A stretch of 64,000 nt of DNA from Mitsuaria sp. GD03876. Its GTDB lineage: Bacteria; Pseudomonadota; Gammaproteobacteria; Burkholderiales; Burkholderiaceae_C. Shown piece by piece: positions 18,228-27,758 of this stretch. The stretch spans positions 62,001-126,000 of the forward strand of contig NZ_JAOCCU010000003.1 in NCBI RefSeq assembly GCF_029840635.1, in the 5' to 3' direction. The position numbers and the translations under genes are program-made. The notes beneath the pieces are model-generated. The model worked only from the letters and a program-made list of their open reading frames with translations, was not told where the DNA came from and searched no databases. Within the stretch, counting starts at the first letter, position 1. The number at the start of each line of letters is the position of its first letter.

Positions 18228-18229
18228 TC

Positions 18230-18250
18230 AAGGCCCCTTCTCGGGGCCTT
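18230..18250 (+). terminator. GC hairpin at the predicted transcript start
   Basis: AAGGCCCC and GGGGCCTT form 8-bp arms around a 5-base loop, followed by TTCC. It could be a weak terminator for leftward or rightward read-through, or an operator-like element just after the promoter. Confidence 0.4.
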
Positions 18251-18302
18251 TCCGCTGGCTGCGTACCCCACGAGCGATCGCAAAGACTTTTAGGGAGAAA
18301 CA

Positions 18303-19853
18303 ATGACAAAACGTACCACGAAACCGCTGTTGCGAGTAAACCAGTGGTTGACTTCATGGAATCAGGCCCAATGGGGTGACGAACGGCCACGCCCGCCAAC
18401 TCACTTCTTTGTCGGATCAATATCCCTGAAAGCCCTGCGACAATTGAGTGGAGTGCGAACGCGCACCGTAGAGGATAGGCGAGAAAATTCATCGGGAACA
18501 GGGTACCAACGATCACATGATCAGGAACGTCTGAACAAGATTGGACGTTACGTGGAATACGGATTCCCCCTTTCCACGCAAGTCCGCCTCAATCCTGAAG
18601 AGCATCGAGAGCTCATTAATCCGGGCTGGCTTCCAACAGCAATTCTAGTAAATGTAATTGGACACGGAGAATCTCGCCCTCGGAGGGGTAAGGATCGCTT
18701 TGTCGATGCAAAACATCTCGTCACCATCGCGGAGGCCAACAATCAATTTTCGTTGGAATTTCCGGAAAGTCTCGAGATCGATCAGGACAATGATCTCGCG
18801 CCGCTAGAAATTATCGACGGCCAGCATCGCCTACTGGCATCGGATGAGGTTCAAGCACTTCCAGCAGATTATGAGGTTCCAATTGTTATTTTCAATAGAT
18901 TACCGCTAAATTGGCAAGCATATCTCTTTTGGGTTATAAATGTAGAGCCTAAACGCATCAATACTAGCCTCGCTTTCGACCTATATCCCGATCTTCGGGA
19001 TCAAGAATGGCTTCAGCGAGGAGAGTCCGTAAAGATCTATCAAGAACATCGCTCTCAAGAACTCGCAGAGATCTTGTGGAAGCATCCGCAGAGTCCTTGG
19101 CGAGACCGCGTGGAGCTGTTTGGCAAACGCGTAGACGGGCATGTTTCAAATGCAGCCGTGATCCGCTCATTGATGGCGACATTCGTTCGTCCGTTTGCTA
19201 AAACAGACTCCGAAACGGATGAAGTAACAAAAGTCGGAGGTCTGTTTGGATCCATTGATCGGCTCGGAAAATCATATGTAATCAAATGGCGCCGCCCCGA
19301 GCAAGCCGCATTCTTAATCTTGGCATGGACTGCCGTGAAGGAGGCCGTCGGTGTGACCTCCGCGGCGTGGAAGAAGGCGCTTGCGGATGAACTATCTAAG
19401 CGCGATGGTGGGACCTCGGGGGATTTTGCCTTCTCCGGAACGTATACGCTACTAGGCACGGATCAAGGTTTTAGGGCCATTTGTTTCGCCTTTAATTCTC
19501 TAGCTCAAATGCAGTTAGAGCACACCGGCCTTCTCGACATTGAATCTCAGCATGGCGAATCCGAACCATCGGAGGAAAATATCGCCCGAGCGATCTCAGA
19601 TCTATCAAAGAATCGTCCCTTGGCGGCATTTCTGCGCGATATTGCGAAAGCGTTGGTGGACGGTGTTGACTGGCGAACAAGCGCAGCCCCAGGTTTATTG
19701 GAAGTCAATCGAGTTCAGCAAGCGCAGTACCGAGGTAGCAGCGGGTACACCGCCTTGAATCGGGCCGCTATCAATGCAGCCGCCCAATCAAAATCAGACG
19801 TTGTGCGCGCCGCTGCAAATGACGTCCGCCGCCTACAAGGTTGGCAGTCATGA
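18303..19853 (+). CDS. DGQHR-domain (DndB-like) protein
   Basis: 516 residues. The motif EIIDGQHRLLA (169-179, DGQHR at 172-176) defines the DGQHR family, which includes DndB, the regulator of DNA phosphorothioation, and proteins scattered in defence islands. KRIN just downstream and long helical segments fit the family. ATG at 18303 follows TAGGGAGAAACA, a good RBS. First gene of a tight operon: its stop overlaps the next start by ATGA, and the third gene is an adenine methyltransferase, so it may regulate or guide modification. Lower GC and looser codon use than the core genes point to transfer. Confidence 0.85.
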   Translation: MTKRTTKPLLRVNQWLTSWNQAQWGDERPRPPTHFFVGSISLKALRQLSGVRTRTVEDRRENSSGTGYQRSHDQERLNKIGRYVEYGFPLSTQVRLNPEEHRELINPGWLPTAILVNVIGHGESRPRRGKDRFVDAKHLVTIAEANNQFSLEFPESLEIDQDNDLAPLEIIDGQHRLLASDEVQALPADYEVPIVIFNRLPLNWQAYLFWVINVEPKRINTSLAFDLYPDLRDQEWLQRGESVKIYQEHRSQELAEILWKHPQSPWRDRVELFGKRVDGHVSNAAVIRSLMATFVRPFAKTDSETDEVTKVGGLFGSIDRLGKSYVIKWRRPEQAAFLILAWTAVKEAVGVTSAAWKKALADELSKRDGGTSGDFAFSGTYTLLGTDQGFRAICFAFNSLAQMQLEHTGLLDIESQHGESEPSEENIARAISDLSKNRPLAAFLRDIAKALVDGVDWRTSAAPGLLEVNRVQQAQYRGSSGYTALNRAAINAAAQSKSDVVRAAANDVRRLQGWQS

Positions 19854-21148
19854 GTAGTCATCGCAATTCCGCAAGTCGGCGAGGCAAACGATCCGGCTCA
19901 AGCTCCACTCCACGTCGCCCCCCAATCACTCCACTTTCCCCTAACGCTTCGTGGATCCCGACGGATCTCTGCCGGCCTTATGTCATACAGCAGGGCTTCA
20001 TGGATTTCAGCTCAACTCGAGCGCGCAACGAAGCTCTGATCACGATGGCGGAGGCCAATACAGCCTCCCCCAAGACGCTTGCTGCGGAGTCACTGGTGCA
20101 CGCCGTCGAGGGATGGCGCTTTCTTGCCGCCGCGATCTCGTCTCTGATATCACACGGACAAAAGCAGTCCATCCATTTCGCATATTACGCAGAACTTAGA
20201 GCAGCGGTATCGATTCTGGCTGGAAATGGATTGCGAGTTAAATACCCGACGTCAAGCTATGTCGAACAAGGTGGAAGCGAACAAGCTCCAACTTGGAAAA
20301 GGGAGGGAACTCACAAGCTGGTATGGCGGCTCTGGAAGGATTGGACCGCGGGGACAGATGCGGATTCTCTGTTTTTGGATGGCTTAAAAGTTCACCCGGC
20401 TATTCCGCTACGCTTGTTCAAGGACGCAATTGCACATGTATCGGCAGCATCGAATCTCGCTGCCTGGGGACGTGATCTTCAGCTTGAACACGAACATAAC
20501 GCGCGAAACGCGGCAAGCTATGAGGCAATCGACGCATGGACGAATCTTTCCCCCATGGTTGATGCAGACTTTAGTTTCCCGCAAGAGCTTTGGGCTCTAG
20601 CTGAACCGACCACAGCTGGTCTCCAATTCGAGGCGCAATTAGTTCACTGGCTCTTGAAAACGGAGGCAGCGAAACTTGACGCCTTACAAGCAGATTCTGG
20701 CAAGCCCTGGTTGATTCGAGTACTTGGCGAAGTTGAACGTCTATCTGGTGTTTCAGAAAATGAGATCCGCTTGGCGCTTTCATTGGATTCTGACCCCTCG
20801 CCGGTATTTGATCATGCGTTCTCTCCGGCCGTAGAAGCAAAGAATGTAATCGCACGCGCATTCTTCCTTCTAAGAATTGCGTGTTTACCGCTTAGAGCAT
20901 CTCTCTCACCCGCAGGAGCAGCACCAGCTCAGGCTTGGCTGCACGACTGGCTTCACGAGGCCGGCGTATTACCCAATCCTTCTCAGATGAACATCTCCGA
21001 TGCATGGGCAGATTATGAGCCGCTCATTTCCGTTGATTCGCCTGCACATCCCTTGGCTTCCAACACTTTGAACGATCGCACTATTTCCTCTGAGATTCTT
21101 CGTCTTGCCCGGCCGGAGGCCATACTGGTCTGGAGTGTGTGCCAATGA
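19850..21148 (+). CDS. Unknown protein of the DGQHR-methyltransferase operon
   Basis: 432 residues, start ATG overlapping the previous stop (ATGA). A basic, Ser/Arg-rich start (SASRRGKRSGSSSTPRRPP) is followed by an alpha-helical body containing AVEGWRFLAAAISSLISHG and FAYYAELRAAVSILAGNGL, a run of tryptophans (TWKREGTHKLVWRLWKDW) and further helices. No catalytic motif, nucleotide-binding loop or membrane segment was found. Its fixed place between a DndB-like protein and a methyltransferase, with overlaps on both sides, says it works with them. Function unassigned. Confidence 0.85.
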   Translation: MSSHRNSASRRGKRSGSSSTPRRPPITPLSPNASWIPTDLCRPYVIQQGFMDFSSTRARNEALITMAEANTASPKTLAAESLVHAVEGWRFLAAAISSLISHGQKQSIHFAYYAELRAAVSILAGNGLRVKYPTSSYVEQGGSEQAPTWKREGTHKLVWRLWKDWTAGTDADSLFLDGLKVHPAIPLRLFKDAIAHVSAASNLAAWGRDLQLEHEHNARNAASYEAIDAWTNLSPMVDADFSFPQELWALAEPTTAGLQFEAQLVHWLLKTEAAKLDALQADSGKPWLIRVLGEVERLSGVSENEIRLALSLDSDPSPVFDHAFSPAVEAKNVIARAFFLLRIACLPLRASLSPAGAAPAQAWLHDWLHEAGVLPNPSQMNISDAWADYEPLISVDSPAHPLASNTLNDRTISSEILRLARPEAILVWSVCQ

Positions 21149-22260
21149 AGTATATGGGCTCCAAGCGGGCTATGCTTGGAAACGGATTGGGGGAAATAAT
21201 CTCCGCTGAAGCGCCACGACACGCTCGATTCATTGACCTATTCTCCGGGTCCGGCGCCGTGGCGTCACATGTAGCGCAGCGCTTCTCTATCGAAACACTG
21301 GCATACGATCTTCAGGAGTATGCTGCAGCCGTCGCTCGCGCAACTTTAAAGCGCACAGCTCCAATTGATGCGAGCAGTTGTTGGAAGCTATGGAAGGCAC
21401 GAGCCAGGCGGCGATTTGATGCAATCAGTCCGCCGACATATGACACGGTGACACCTGAGGTCGTCGCCAATTCGCGAGCTTGGGCTGCTAACGCTAATGG
21501 CTCATTAATTCAGGCGTATGGTGGCCACTATTTTAGCCCGACCCAGGCCACCTGGATCGAATCATTTCGCGCCACCCTGCCTGCGACCTCAGAAGAACGA
21601 GACGTTTGCCTCGCCGCATTATTGAGCGCTTGCAGCAAATGCGCCGCAGCTCCGGGACATACAGCACAGCCGTTCCAGCCAACGCCTACTGCAACCAAGT
21701 TTCTTCAGGGAAGTTGGCAATTAGATATCTCGAATCAGATCTATTTTGCACTTGCTACGCTAGCGGGCCAGCATTCGCTAGTCCCTGGAGACGCTCAGGT
21801 CGGCGATGCCAATGTAGTCTCGCACGGTTTGGCCGAGGGAGATTTGGCTTTCATTGATCCGCCATACTCAGCCGTGCAATATAGTCGCTTTTATCACGTA
21901 CTTGAAGCAGTAGCTGTGGGATCAATTGGTCCGGTGGAGGGCATCGGCCGTTACCCTCCTCCTGCAGACCGTCCTCGTTCAGCATATAGCTTTAAGCGTC
22001 ATTCATTGACAGCGCTCTCCGATTTACTCCACACGCTTTCAGAGAACGGAGTCACTGCAATTTTGACTTTCCCCGATCATCTTTGCTCCAACGGCATATC
22101 TGGGGATGACGTCCGGGACATTGCCGCTACGCATTTTAATGTAGTGGAGAGCAGGGTTAGCTCGATTTTTAGCACCTTAGGCGGAACGTCAAGCAAAGGC
22201 AAAAACAGAGCCGCTCGCAAGGAAGCCAAGGAGCTAATATTACTAATGAAAGCAAAATGA
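21145..22260 (+). CDS. D12-class DNA adenine-N6 methyltransferase
   Basis: 371 residues. MKYMGSKRAML and FIDLFSGSGAVA (29-40) form the AdoMet pocket of Dam/D12-type enzymes, and DPPY (238-241) in AFIDPPYSAVQYSRFYHVLEA is the catalytic motif IV. It would methylate adenine at a short unknown site. Start ATG overlaps the preceding stop (ATGA); a GTG six bases earlier is possible. Last gene of the operon; the tRNA(CAU) 3' end begins 5 bases after its stop, so this gene sits exactly at the island edge. As an orphan methylase with linked nuclease-like genes it suggests restriction or epigenetic defence. Confidence 0.9.
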   Translation: MKYMGSKRAMLGNGLGEIISAEAPRHARFIDLFSGSGAVASHVAQRFSIETLAYDLQEYAAAVARATLKRTAPIDASSCWKLWKARARRRFDAISPPTYDTVTPEVVANSRAWAANANGSLIQAYGGHYFSPTQATWIESFRATLPATSEERDVCLAALLSACSKCAAAPGHTAQPFQPTPTATKFLQGSWQLDISNQIYFALATLAGQHSLVPGDAQVGDANVVSHGLAEGDLAFIDPPYSAVQYSRFYHVLEAVAVGSIGPVEGIGRYPPPADRPRSAYSFKRHSLTALSDLLHTLSENGVTAILTFPDHLCSNGISGDDVRDIAATHFNVVESRVSSIFSTLGGTSSKGKNRAARKEAKELILLMKAK

Positions 22261-22265
22261 ATAAA

Positions 22266-22342
22266 TGGTAGGCCGTACAGGACTTGAACCTGTGACCAAA
22301 GGATTATGAGTCCTCTGCTCTAACCAACTGAGCTAACGGCCC
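22266..22342 (-). tRNA. tRNA with CAU anticodon (Met elongator, or Ile2)
   Basis: A 77-base cloverleaf including encoded CCA: 5' GGGCCGT pairs with the 3' ACGGCCT (with a G-U closing pair), D-arm AGCTCAGTTGGTTAGAGCA, anticodon loop CTCATAA, T-loop TTCAAGT. CAU reads Met, or Ile AUA when lysidine-modified; sequence alone does not settle which. It lies between the island methyltransferase and hrcA. Confidence 0.93.
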
Positions 22343-22363
22343 CCGGGGGGTAATGCGTATATA

Positions 22364-22381
22364 GGAATCCTGGCGGATTCC
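22364..22381. repeat. Inverted repeat in the tRNA-hrcA gap
   Basis: GGAATCC and GGATTCC arms (7 bp) around TGGC, upstream of the tRNA on the minus strand and downstream of hrcA. It could terminate hrcA transcripts or be part of the tRNA promoter region; TATATA at 22358-22363 is a possible tRNA -10. Confidence 0.4.
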
Positions 22382-22444
22382 CCGGTTCCGGCGTTGCACC
22401 GGAGCGGCGGATTGTAAGCACGCTTGGCGCGGCTCTCGCCCCAC

Positions 22445-23461
22445 CTACTTCTGCGACAGCGCGTTGCTCACCATCCTCGACGTGATGTCGACGATCTCGA
22501 TCATCCGGTCGTAGGCCATCCGCGTCGGCCCGATGACGCCGAGCGTGCCCACCACCTCGCCGTCCACCTCGTACGGCGCCGACACGATGGAGAGCTCCTC
22601 CACCGGCACCACCTGGCTCTCCCCGCCGATGTAGATCCGGACCCCCTCCGCCCGCTCCGACACGTCCAGCAGCCGCATCAACTGCGTCTTCTGCTCGAAG
22701 AGGTCGAACATCCTTCGCAGGCTGCCCATGTCGTGGCTGAAGTCCTGCACCGTCAGCAGGTTCCGCTCCCCGGAGATGACCATCGGCTCATGCTCCTGGA
22801 TCCCCAGCTGCCCCACATCCACCGCCGCGCTCATCAGCCGCGCGATCTCCCCGCGCAGCTGGTCCACCTCCGACCTCAACCGATCCCGCACCACATCCAG
22901 GCTCAGCCCCGAGTAATGCGCGTTCAGCCGGTTGCTCGCCTCCGTCAGGTCGGACTGCGACAGGTCCTGCGCCGTGAACACCAGCCGGTTCTGCACATCC
23001 CCGTCCGGCGACACCATGATCACCAGCACCCGCCGCTCCCCCAACCGGAGGAACTCGATGTGGTGGAACACCGCCGTCTTGCGCGGCGACGTCACCACAC
23101 CCACGAAACTCGACAGGCTGCTCAGCAGCTGCGCCGCGTTCGCGATCACCCGTTGCGGTTGATCGGGCAGCAACTGGCTCTCGAACGTGCCGTGCGGCAT
23201 CCCCGGCTTGGCCGTCAGCAAGGTGTCCACGAACAGCCGGTACCCCCGCGCCGTCGGGATCCGCCCCGCGCTGGTGTGCGGGCTCGCGATCAGACCCAGC
23301 TCCTCCAGGTCCGCCATCACGTTGCGGATCGTCGCCGGGCTCAGCTCCAGCCCCGACGCCTTCGACAGCGTGCGCGAGCCCACCGGCTGGCCGTCGGCGA
23401 TATACCGCTCCACCAGAGCCTTCAGCAGTGTTTTCGCGCGGTCGTCGAGCATGTTTTTCAT
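22445..23461 (-). CDS. hrcA: Heat-inducible transcription repressor HrcA
   Basis: 338 residues with the N-terminal winged helix ([19 protein letters not shown]...[16 protein letters not shown]) that binds the CIRCE operator, and the C-terminal GAF-like domain ending with [25 protein letters not shown]. It represses groESL/dnaK-type chaperone genes and senses free GroEL. No CIRCE element was seen in the window, so its targets are elsewhere. Divergent from nadK across 72 bases. Confidence 0.96.
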   Translation of the reverse strand: MKNMLDDRAKTLLKALVERYIADGQPVGSRTLSKASGLELSPATIRNVMADLEELGLIASPHTSAGRIPTARGYRLFVDTLLTAKPGMPHGTFESQLLPDQPQRVIANAAQLLSSLSSFVGVVTSPRKTAVFHHIEFLRLGERRVLVIMVSPDGDVQNRLVFTAQDLSQSDLTEASNRLNAHYSGLSLDVVRDRLRSEVDQLRGEIARLMSAAVDVGQLGIQEHEPMVISGERNLLTVQDFSHDMGSLRRMFDLFEQKTQLMRLLDVSERAEGVRIYIGGESQVVPVEELSIVSAPYEVDGEVVGTLGVIGPTRMAYDRMIEIVDITSRMVSNALSQK

Positions 23462-23533
23462 TCTAGTGAACCCGGTGCCGGCCCCTCGCCACACCCCCGG
23501 TCCCGTCACATCGCTGTGATCTAATTCCCGGCT

Positions 23534-24409
23534 ATGTCCAAGCGCTTCCGTCACGTGGCGATCGTCGGGAAACCCCAGTCCCGGGGCATCCGCCCCATCC
23601 TGGAAGAGATTGCCGATTTTGTCGCCTCCCAGGGATTGGATGTTTCCCTCGAACAGGAAACCGCCGACTCCACCGGAATCACCGCCCTCCCCGCCCTCAC
23701 CCACGCCGAACTCGGCACCCAGTGCGACCTGGCCATCGTCGTCGGCGGCGACGGCACCATGCTCGGCTTCGCCCGCCAGGTCGCCCGCTACGGCCTCCCC
23801 CTCGTGGGCATCAACCAGGGCCGCCTGGGCTTCATCACCGACATCTCCGCCGACCAGTTCAAGGACGCCCTCGCGCCCATCCTGAACGGCGACTTCGAGA
23901 TCGAACACCGCGCCCTGCTCGAAGGCGCCGTCATCCGCGACGGCGAACGCATCTTCACCGGCGTCGCCCTCAACGACGTCGTCGTCTCCCGCGGCGCCAC
24001 CGCCGGCATGGTCGAGCTGCGCGTCGACGTCGGCGACGAGTTCGTCGCCAACATGCGCGCCGACGGCGTCATCGTCGGCACCCCCACCGGCTCCACCGCC
24101 TACGCGCTGTCCGCCGGCGGCCCCATCCTCCACCCCGGCATCGCCGGCTGGGTCCTGCTGCCCATCGCGCCGCACGCCCTGTCCAACCGCCCCATCGTGC
24201 TGCCCGACTCCGGCGAGGTCCGCCTCACCATCGTCGCCGGCCGCGACGCGTCGGTGAACTTCGACATGCAAGCCCTCGCCTCCCTCCTGCACGGCGACTG
24301 CATCACCGTGCGCCGCTCCCAGCACCGCGCCCCCTTCCTCCACCCCCGCGGCTGGAGCTACTACGCCACCCTGCGCCGCAAGCTCCGCTGGAACGAGGGC
24401 ACCACCTGA
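23534..24409 (+). CDS. nadK: NAD kinase
   Basis: 291 residues. GGDGTML (71-77) is the catalytic motif and [10 protein letters not shown] (95-104) the second conserved block; [14 protein letters not shown] binds NAD. It phosphorylates NAD to NADP in the cytoplasm. The stop overlaps recN by one base (TGATG), so the two are co-translated, the usual order in betaproteobacteria. Confidence 0.96.
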   Translation: MSKRFRHVAIVGKPQSRGIRPILEEIADFVASQGLDVSLEQETADSTGITALPALTHAELGTQCDLAIVVGGDGTMLGFARQVARYGLPLVGINQGRLGFITDISADQFKDALAPILNGDFEIEHRALLEGAVIRDGERIFTGVALNDVVVSRGATAGMVELRVDVGDEFVANMRADGVIVGTPTGSTAYALSAGGPILHPGIAGWVLLPIAPHALSNRPIVLPDSGEVRLTIVAGRDASVNFDMQALASLLHGDCITVRRSQHRAPFLHPRGWSYYATLRRKLRWNEGTT

Positions 24410-26112
24410 TGCTGCGCCGCCTGTCGCTCAAGGACTTCGTCATCGTCCCGGCGCTCGAACTCGACTTCGCCGCCGGCTTCTCCGCCCTCACCGGTGAAAC
24501 CGGCGCCGGCAAGTCCATCCTCATCGACGCCCTCCAACTCGCCCTCGGCTCCCGCGGCGACGCCGCCGTCGTGCGCGAAGGCGCCGCCCGCGCCGAGATC
24601 TCCGCCGAGTTCGACCGCCCCGCCGCCCTCGCCGCCTGGCTCGAGGAAGCCGGCTTCGAATCGGCCGAGGACGCGCTCCTGCTTCGCCGCGTCATCGACG
24701 CGCAAGGTAAGAGCCGCGCATGGATCAACGGCGGCACCGCCACCGTCGCCCAGCTGCGCGAACTGGCCGAACACCTGCTCGACATCCACGGCCAGCACGC
24801 CTGGCAAGGCCTGACCCGCCCGGCCAGCGTGCGCGAGCTGCTCGACAACTTCGCCCAGATCGAGACCCGCGCGATGGCCGCCGCCTTCGCCGACTGGCGC
24901 CAGGCCACCGAGGCGCTGGCCTCCGCCCAGTCGAAGCAGGCCGACCTCGCCCGCGAGCACGAACGCCTGAGCTGGCAGATCGGCGAGCTCGACCGCCTCG
25001 CGCCCGCCGCCGACGAGTGGGACGAGCTCAACGCCGAACACCAGCGGCTGTCGCATGCGCAGTCGCTGATGGACGCCGCCCGCGGCGCGCTCGAGCGCAT
25101 CGCCGAGGCCGAGATCAACGCCGAGTCGCTGACCGACGACGCGCTGTCCGCGCTGCAGGACGTGCTCGAGTACGACACCCGGCTCCAGGACACCGTCAAC
25201 GCGCTGCTCGGCGCGCAGGCGCAGCTGCAGGACGCGGCGCACAGCCTGGGCTCCTACCTGAACGCCGCCGACCTCGACCCCGACCGGCTGCAGCAGCTCG
25301 ACGAACGCGTCTCCGCCTGGGTCACGCTCGCGCGCCGCTATCGCCGCCAGCCGGCCGAGCTGCCGGCGCTGCTCGGCGAATGGAAGGCGGAACTCGCCCA
25401 GCTCGACGCCGCCAGCGACCTCGACGCGTTGCAGGCCACGCAGGCCGCGGCGCTCAAGCGCTACCAGAAGGAAGCCAAGGCCGTCGGCACGGCGCGCGCG
25501 AAGGCGGCGCCGTCGCTGTCCAACGCGGTGTCGCAGGCGATGCAGCAGCTGGGCATGACCGGCGGCCGCTTCGAGGTCGCGCTGCAGCCGCAGGACGAGC
25601 CGCAGAGCTTCGGCCTGGAGTCCGCCGAATTCCTCGTCGCCGGCCACGCCGGCAGCACGCCGCGTCCGCTGGCCAAGGTCGCCTCCGGCGGCGAGCTGTC
25701 GCGCATCGCGCTGGCCATCGCCGTCACGACCAGCCAGCAGAACAGCGGCGCCGGCACGCTGATCTTCGATGAGATCGACGCCGGCGTCGGCGGCGCGGTC
25801 GCCGAGACCGTCGGCCGCCTGATGAAGCAGCTCGGTCAGCGCGCCCAGGTGCTCGCGGTCACGCACCTGCCGCAGGTCGCCGCCTGCGCCGATCACCACT
25901 TCCTCGTGGCCAAGGCGCTCAAGGACGGCAAGACCAACTCCGACGTCCGCCCGATCGCCGGCGAGGCCCGCACCGCCGAGATCGCCCGCATGCTCGGCGG
26001 CGAACGGCTGTCGTCGACCTCGCTCGCGCATGCGCAGGAGATGCTGGAGCTGTCGGCCCGCGCCGTCCCCGCCACGCCGTCGGCGCCGTCCGGCAAGAAG
26101 GTGAAGCCATGA
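24409..26112 (+). CDS. recN: DNA repair ATPase RecN
   Basis: 567 residues, SMC-like layout: N-terminal [21 protein letters not shown] (Walker A), two long coiled-coil arms (~155-360, Glu/Ala/Arg-rich), then [19 protein letters not shown] (signature) and [12 protein letters not shown] (Walker B) and a [10 protein letters not shown] stretch. RecN gathers broken DNA ends early in recombinational repair. Overlaps nadK by one base. No LexA box is visible, since it has no promoter of its own here. Confidence 0.96.
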   Translation: MLRRLSLKDFVIVPALELDFAAGFSALTGETGAGKSILIDALQLALGSRGDAAVVREGAARAEISAEFDRPAALAAWLEEAGFESAEDALLLRRVIDAQGKSRAWINGGTATVAQLRELAEHLLDIHGQHAWQGLTRPASVRELLDNFAQIETRAMAAAFADWRQATEALASAQSKQADLAREHERLSWQIGELDRLAPAADEWDELNAEHQRLSHAQSLMDAARGALERIAEAEINAESLTDDALSALQDVLEYDTRLQDTVNALLGAQAQLQDAAHSLGSYLNAADLDPDRLQQLDERVSAWVTLARRYRRQPAELPALLGEWKAELAQLDAASDLDALQATQAAALKRYQKEAKAVGTARAKAAPSLSNAVSQAMQQLGMTGGRFEVALQPQDEPQSFGLESAEFLVAGHAGSTPRPLAKVASGGELSRIALAIAVTTSQQNSGAGTLIFDEIDAGVGGAVAETVGRLMKQLGQRAQVLAVTHLPQVAACADHHFLVAKALKDGKTNSDVRPIAGEARTAEIARMLGGERLSSTSLAHAQEMLELSARAVPATPSAPSGKKVKP

Positions 26113-26191
26113 GCGCCGCGCCTTGCCGCCCCAAGCAAGCTCGCGTCCCCTCGGGGGACCGGCCGCGGCTGGCCGCGGACGAGGGGCACCG

Positions 26192-27121
26192 ATGAGCGCG
26201 CCGAATACCGCCCCGGTGCCCGCGCCGCAGGCCACGCCCACCGCCACCTCGCCGCGCGGCGAGGTCGTGCTGGTCACCGGCATGTCCGGCGGCGGCAAGT
26301 CGATCGCGATGCATGCGCTCGAGGACGCCGGCTTCTTCTGCGTCGACAACCTGCCGCCCGAACTGCTGCCGCAGTTCCTCGAACTCGAACGCCAGCGCGG
26401 CTGGCGCAAGGTCGCGATCGCGGTGGACGTGCGCAGCGCCGGTTCGCTGCCGCAGCTGCTGCAGCACATCAAGACGATGCGCCAGGAAGGCGTCTCGCTG
26501 CGCGCCATCTTCCTGGACGCCGACGACGACACGCTGCTGCGCCGCTTCTCCGAGACCCGCCGCCCGCACCCGCTGCGCGCCGGCGGCATCGACGACGGCG
26601 ACACGCATCGCGCGCTGCAGGAGGCGATCGCGCTGGAGCGCGAGCTGCTGACGCCGCTGCGCATGGAATCCACCGTCATCGACAGCAGCCAGCTGCGCCC
26701 GGCGCAACTGCGCGGCTGGTTGCGCGACCTGGTGCATGTCAGCGGGTCGTCGCTGACGCTGGTGTTCGAGTCCTTCGCCTTCAAGCACGGCGTGCCCAGC
26801 GACGCGGATTTCGTCTTCGACGTGCGCGTGCTGCCCAACCCGTACTACGACCGCGAACTGCGTCCGCTCACCGGCCGCGACGAGGCGGTCGCGACCTACC
26901 TGGAAGTCCAGCCCGAGGTGCGGCTGATGCTCAGCCAGATCGGCGCCTTCATCGCGCAATGGCTGCCGAACTTCGCGCAGGACCAGCGCAGCTACCTCAC
27001 CGTGGCCATCGGCTGCACCGGCGGGCAGCACCGCTCGGTCTACCTGGTCGAGACGCTGGCCAGGCAGTTCGCCTTCCATGGCCAGGTGCTGAAGCGGCAT
27101 CGGGAACTCGACGCGCGCTGA
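26192..27121 (+). CDS. rapZ: RNase adapter protein RapZ
   Basis: 309 residues. Walker A GMSGGGKS near residue 30, [17 protein letters not shown]-type [13 protein letters not shown] and the C-terminal [20 protein letters not shown] block are diagnostic of RapZ/YvcJ. In enterobacteria it binds nucleotides and guides RNase E to the GlmZ small RNA; the role in betaproteobacteria is less defined. An extra ~22-residue Ala/Pro/Thr-rich N-terminus precedes the core. ATG at 26192 follows GAGGGG. A terminator hairpin follows at 27147. Confidence 0.95.
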   Translation: MSAPNTAPVPAPQATPTATSPRGEVVLVTGMSGGGKSIAMHALEDAGFFCVDNLPPELLPQFLELERQRGWRKVAIAVDVRSAGSLPQLLQHIKTMRQEGVSLRAIFLDADDDTLLRRFSETRRPHPLRAGGIDDGDTHRALQEAIALERELLTPLRMESTVIDSSQLRPAQLRGWLRDLVHVSGSSLTLVFESFAFKHGVPSDADFVFDVRVLPNPYYDRELRPLTGRDEAVATYLEVQPEVRLMLSQIGAFIAQWLPNFAQDQRSYLTVAIGCTGGQHRSVYLVETLARQFAFHGQVLKRHRELDAR

Positions 27122-27146
27122 GCGCGGCCGGCTCCGCTGAAACGAC

Positions 27147-27169
27147 GACGCCCGCTGATCGCGGGCGTC
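27147..27169 (+). terminator. Intrinsic terminator after rapZ
   Basis: GACGCCCGC and GCGGGCGTC form 9-bp arms around TGATC, followed by TTGCCTTG. It closes the nadK-recN-rapZ unit and also faces the end of the small gene on the other strand. Confidence 0.7.
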
Positions 27170-27201
27170 TTGCCTTGTGGAGCGAACTCCGGGTGGGTCG
27201 C

Positions 27202-27567
27202 TCAGGCGGCGGGACGGGCGTCGCCCTGTTCGCGCGCCTGCTGCTCCATCTCCTGCACCTGGTTGAACAGCAGGATCCCCAGCACGACCGAGGCGAACGG
27301 CAGCAGGCAGATCAACGCGATCATCCAGATCACCACGCCGCGTCCCGCGCGCTTGAGCGCGATGCCCAGATACACGAGGTGCGCGCACAGCCCGATGGCC
27401 AGCCCGATGGAGAACATCGTCAGCCGGGCCGGGTCGCCCTCGCCGGGCACCTGCGATTCGCTGATCAGGAACCACAGGCAGACGCCGCTGGCCAGCACGG
27501 CGATGAAGGCGGATTCCAAGGCGCTCTTGATGGCCGCGGCGCGGCCCGGCGTGACGACGTTCGACAT
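27202..27567 (-). CDS. Small integral membrane protein of unknown function
   Basis: 121 residues with three hydrophobic helices (FIAVLASGVCLWFLI, FSIGLAIGLCAHLVYLGIA, VVIWMIALICLLPFASVVLG) and a charged C-terminus (QEMEQQAREQGDAR). Start ATG at 27567. No family recognised; a small inner-membrane protein is all that can be said. Confidence 0.75.
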   Translation of the reverse strand: MSNVVTPGRAAAIKSALESAFIAVLASGVCLWFLISESQVPGEGDPARLTMFSIGLAIGLCAHLVYLGIALKRAGRGVVIWMIALICLLPFASVVLGILLFNQVQEMEQQAREQGDARPAA

Positions 27568-27758
27568 GGTGTCCCTGACGGCGGTGGAGGTGCTGGAGGG
27601 GCTCTGAACGACCCCGTGCGGCGATCGCGCGAGCATACCGGAGGGCGCCCCGTTCGCGATGCTCCGGATGCGAACCCGGCCTCCCGCGCGGGGGCGGAAG
27701 AACCCGGATCGACAGCGGGCGACTGATCCGGCCTTGCCACCCGACCCCCGAGGTTTCC

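Noticed and set aside
18098-22260. Phosphorothioation (Dnd) system
   Set aside because: Only a DndB-like DGQHR protein is present; no DndA, C, D or E homologues are nearby.
23508-23521. TCACATCGCTGTGA palindrome as a CRP site in the hrcA-nadK gap
   Set aside because: The half-sites are in the inverse order and spacing of a CRP site (TGTGA-N6-TCACA).
22445-23533. CIRCE operator near hrcA
   Set aside because: No TTAGCACTC-N9-GAGTGCTAA-like sequence was found around hrcA or nadK.
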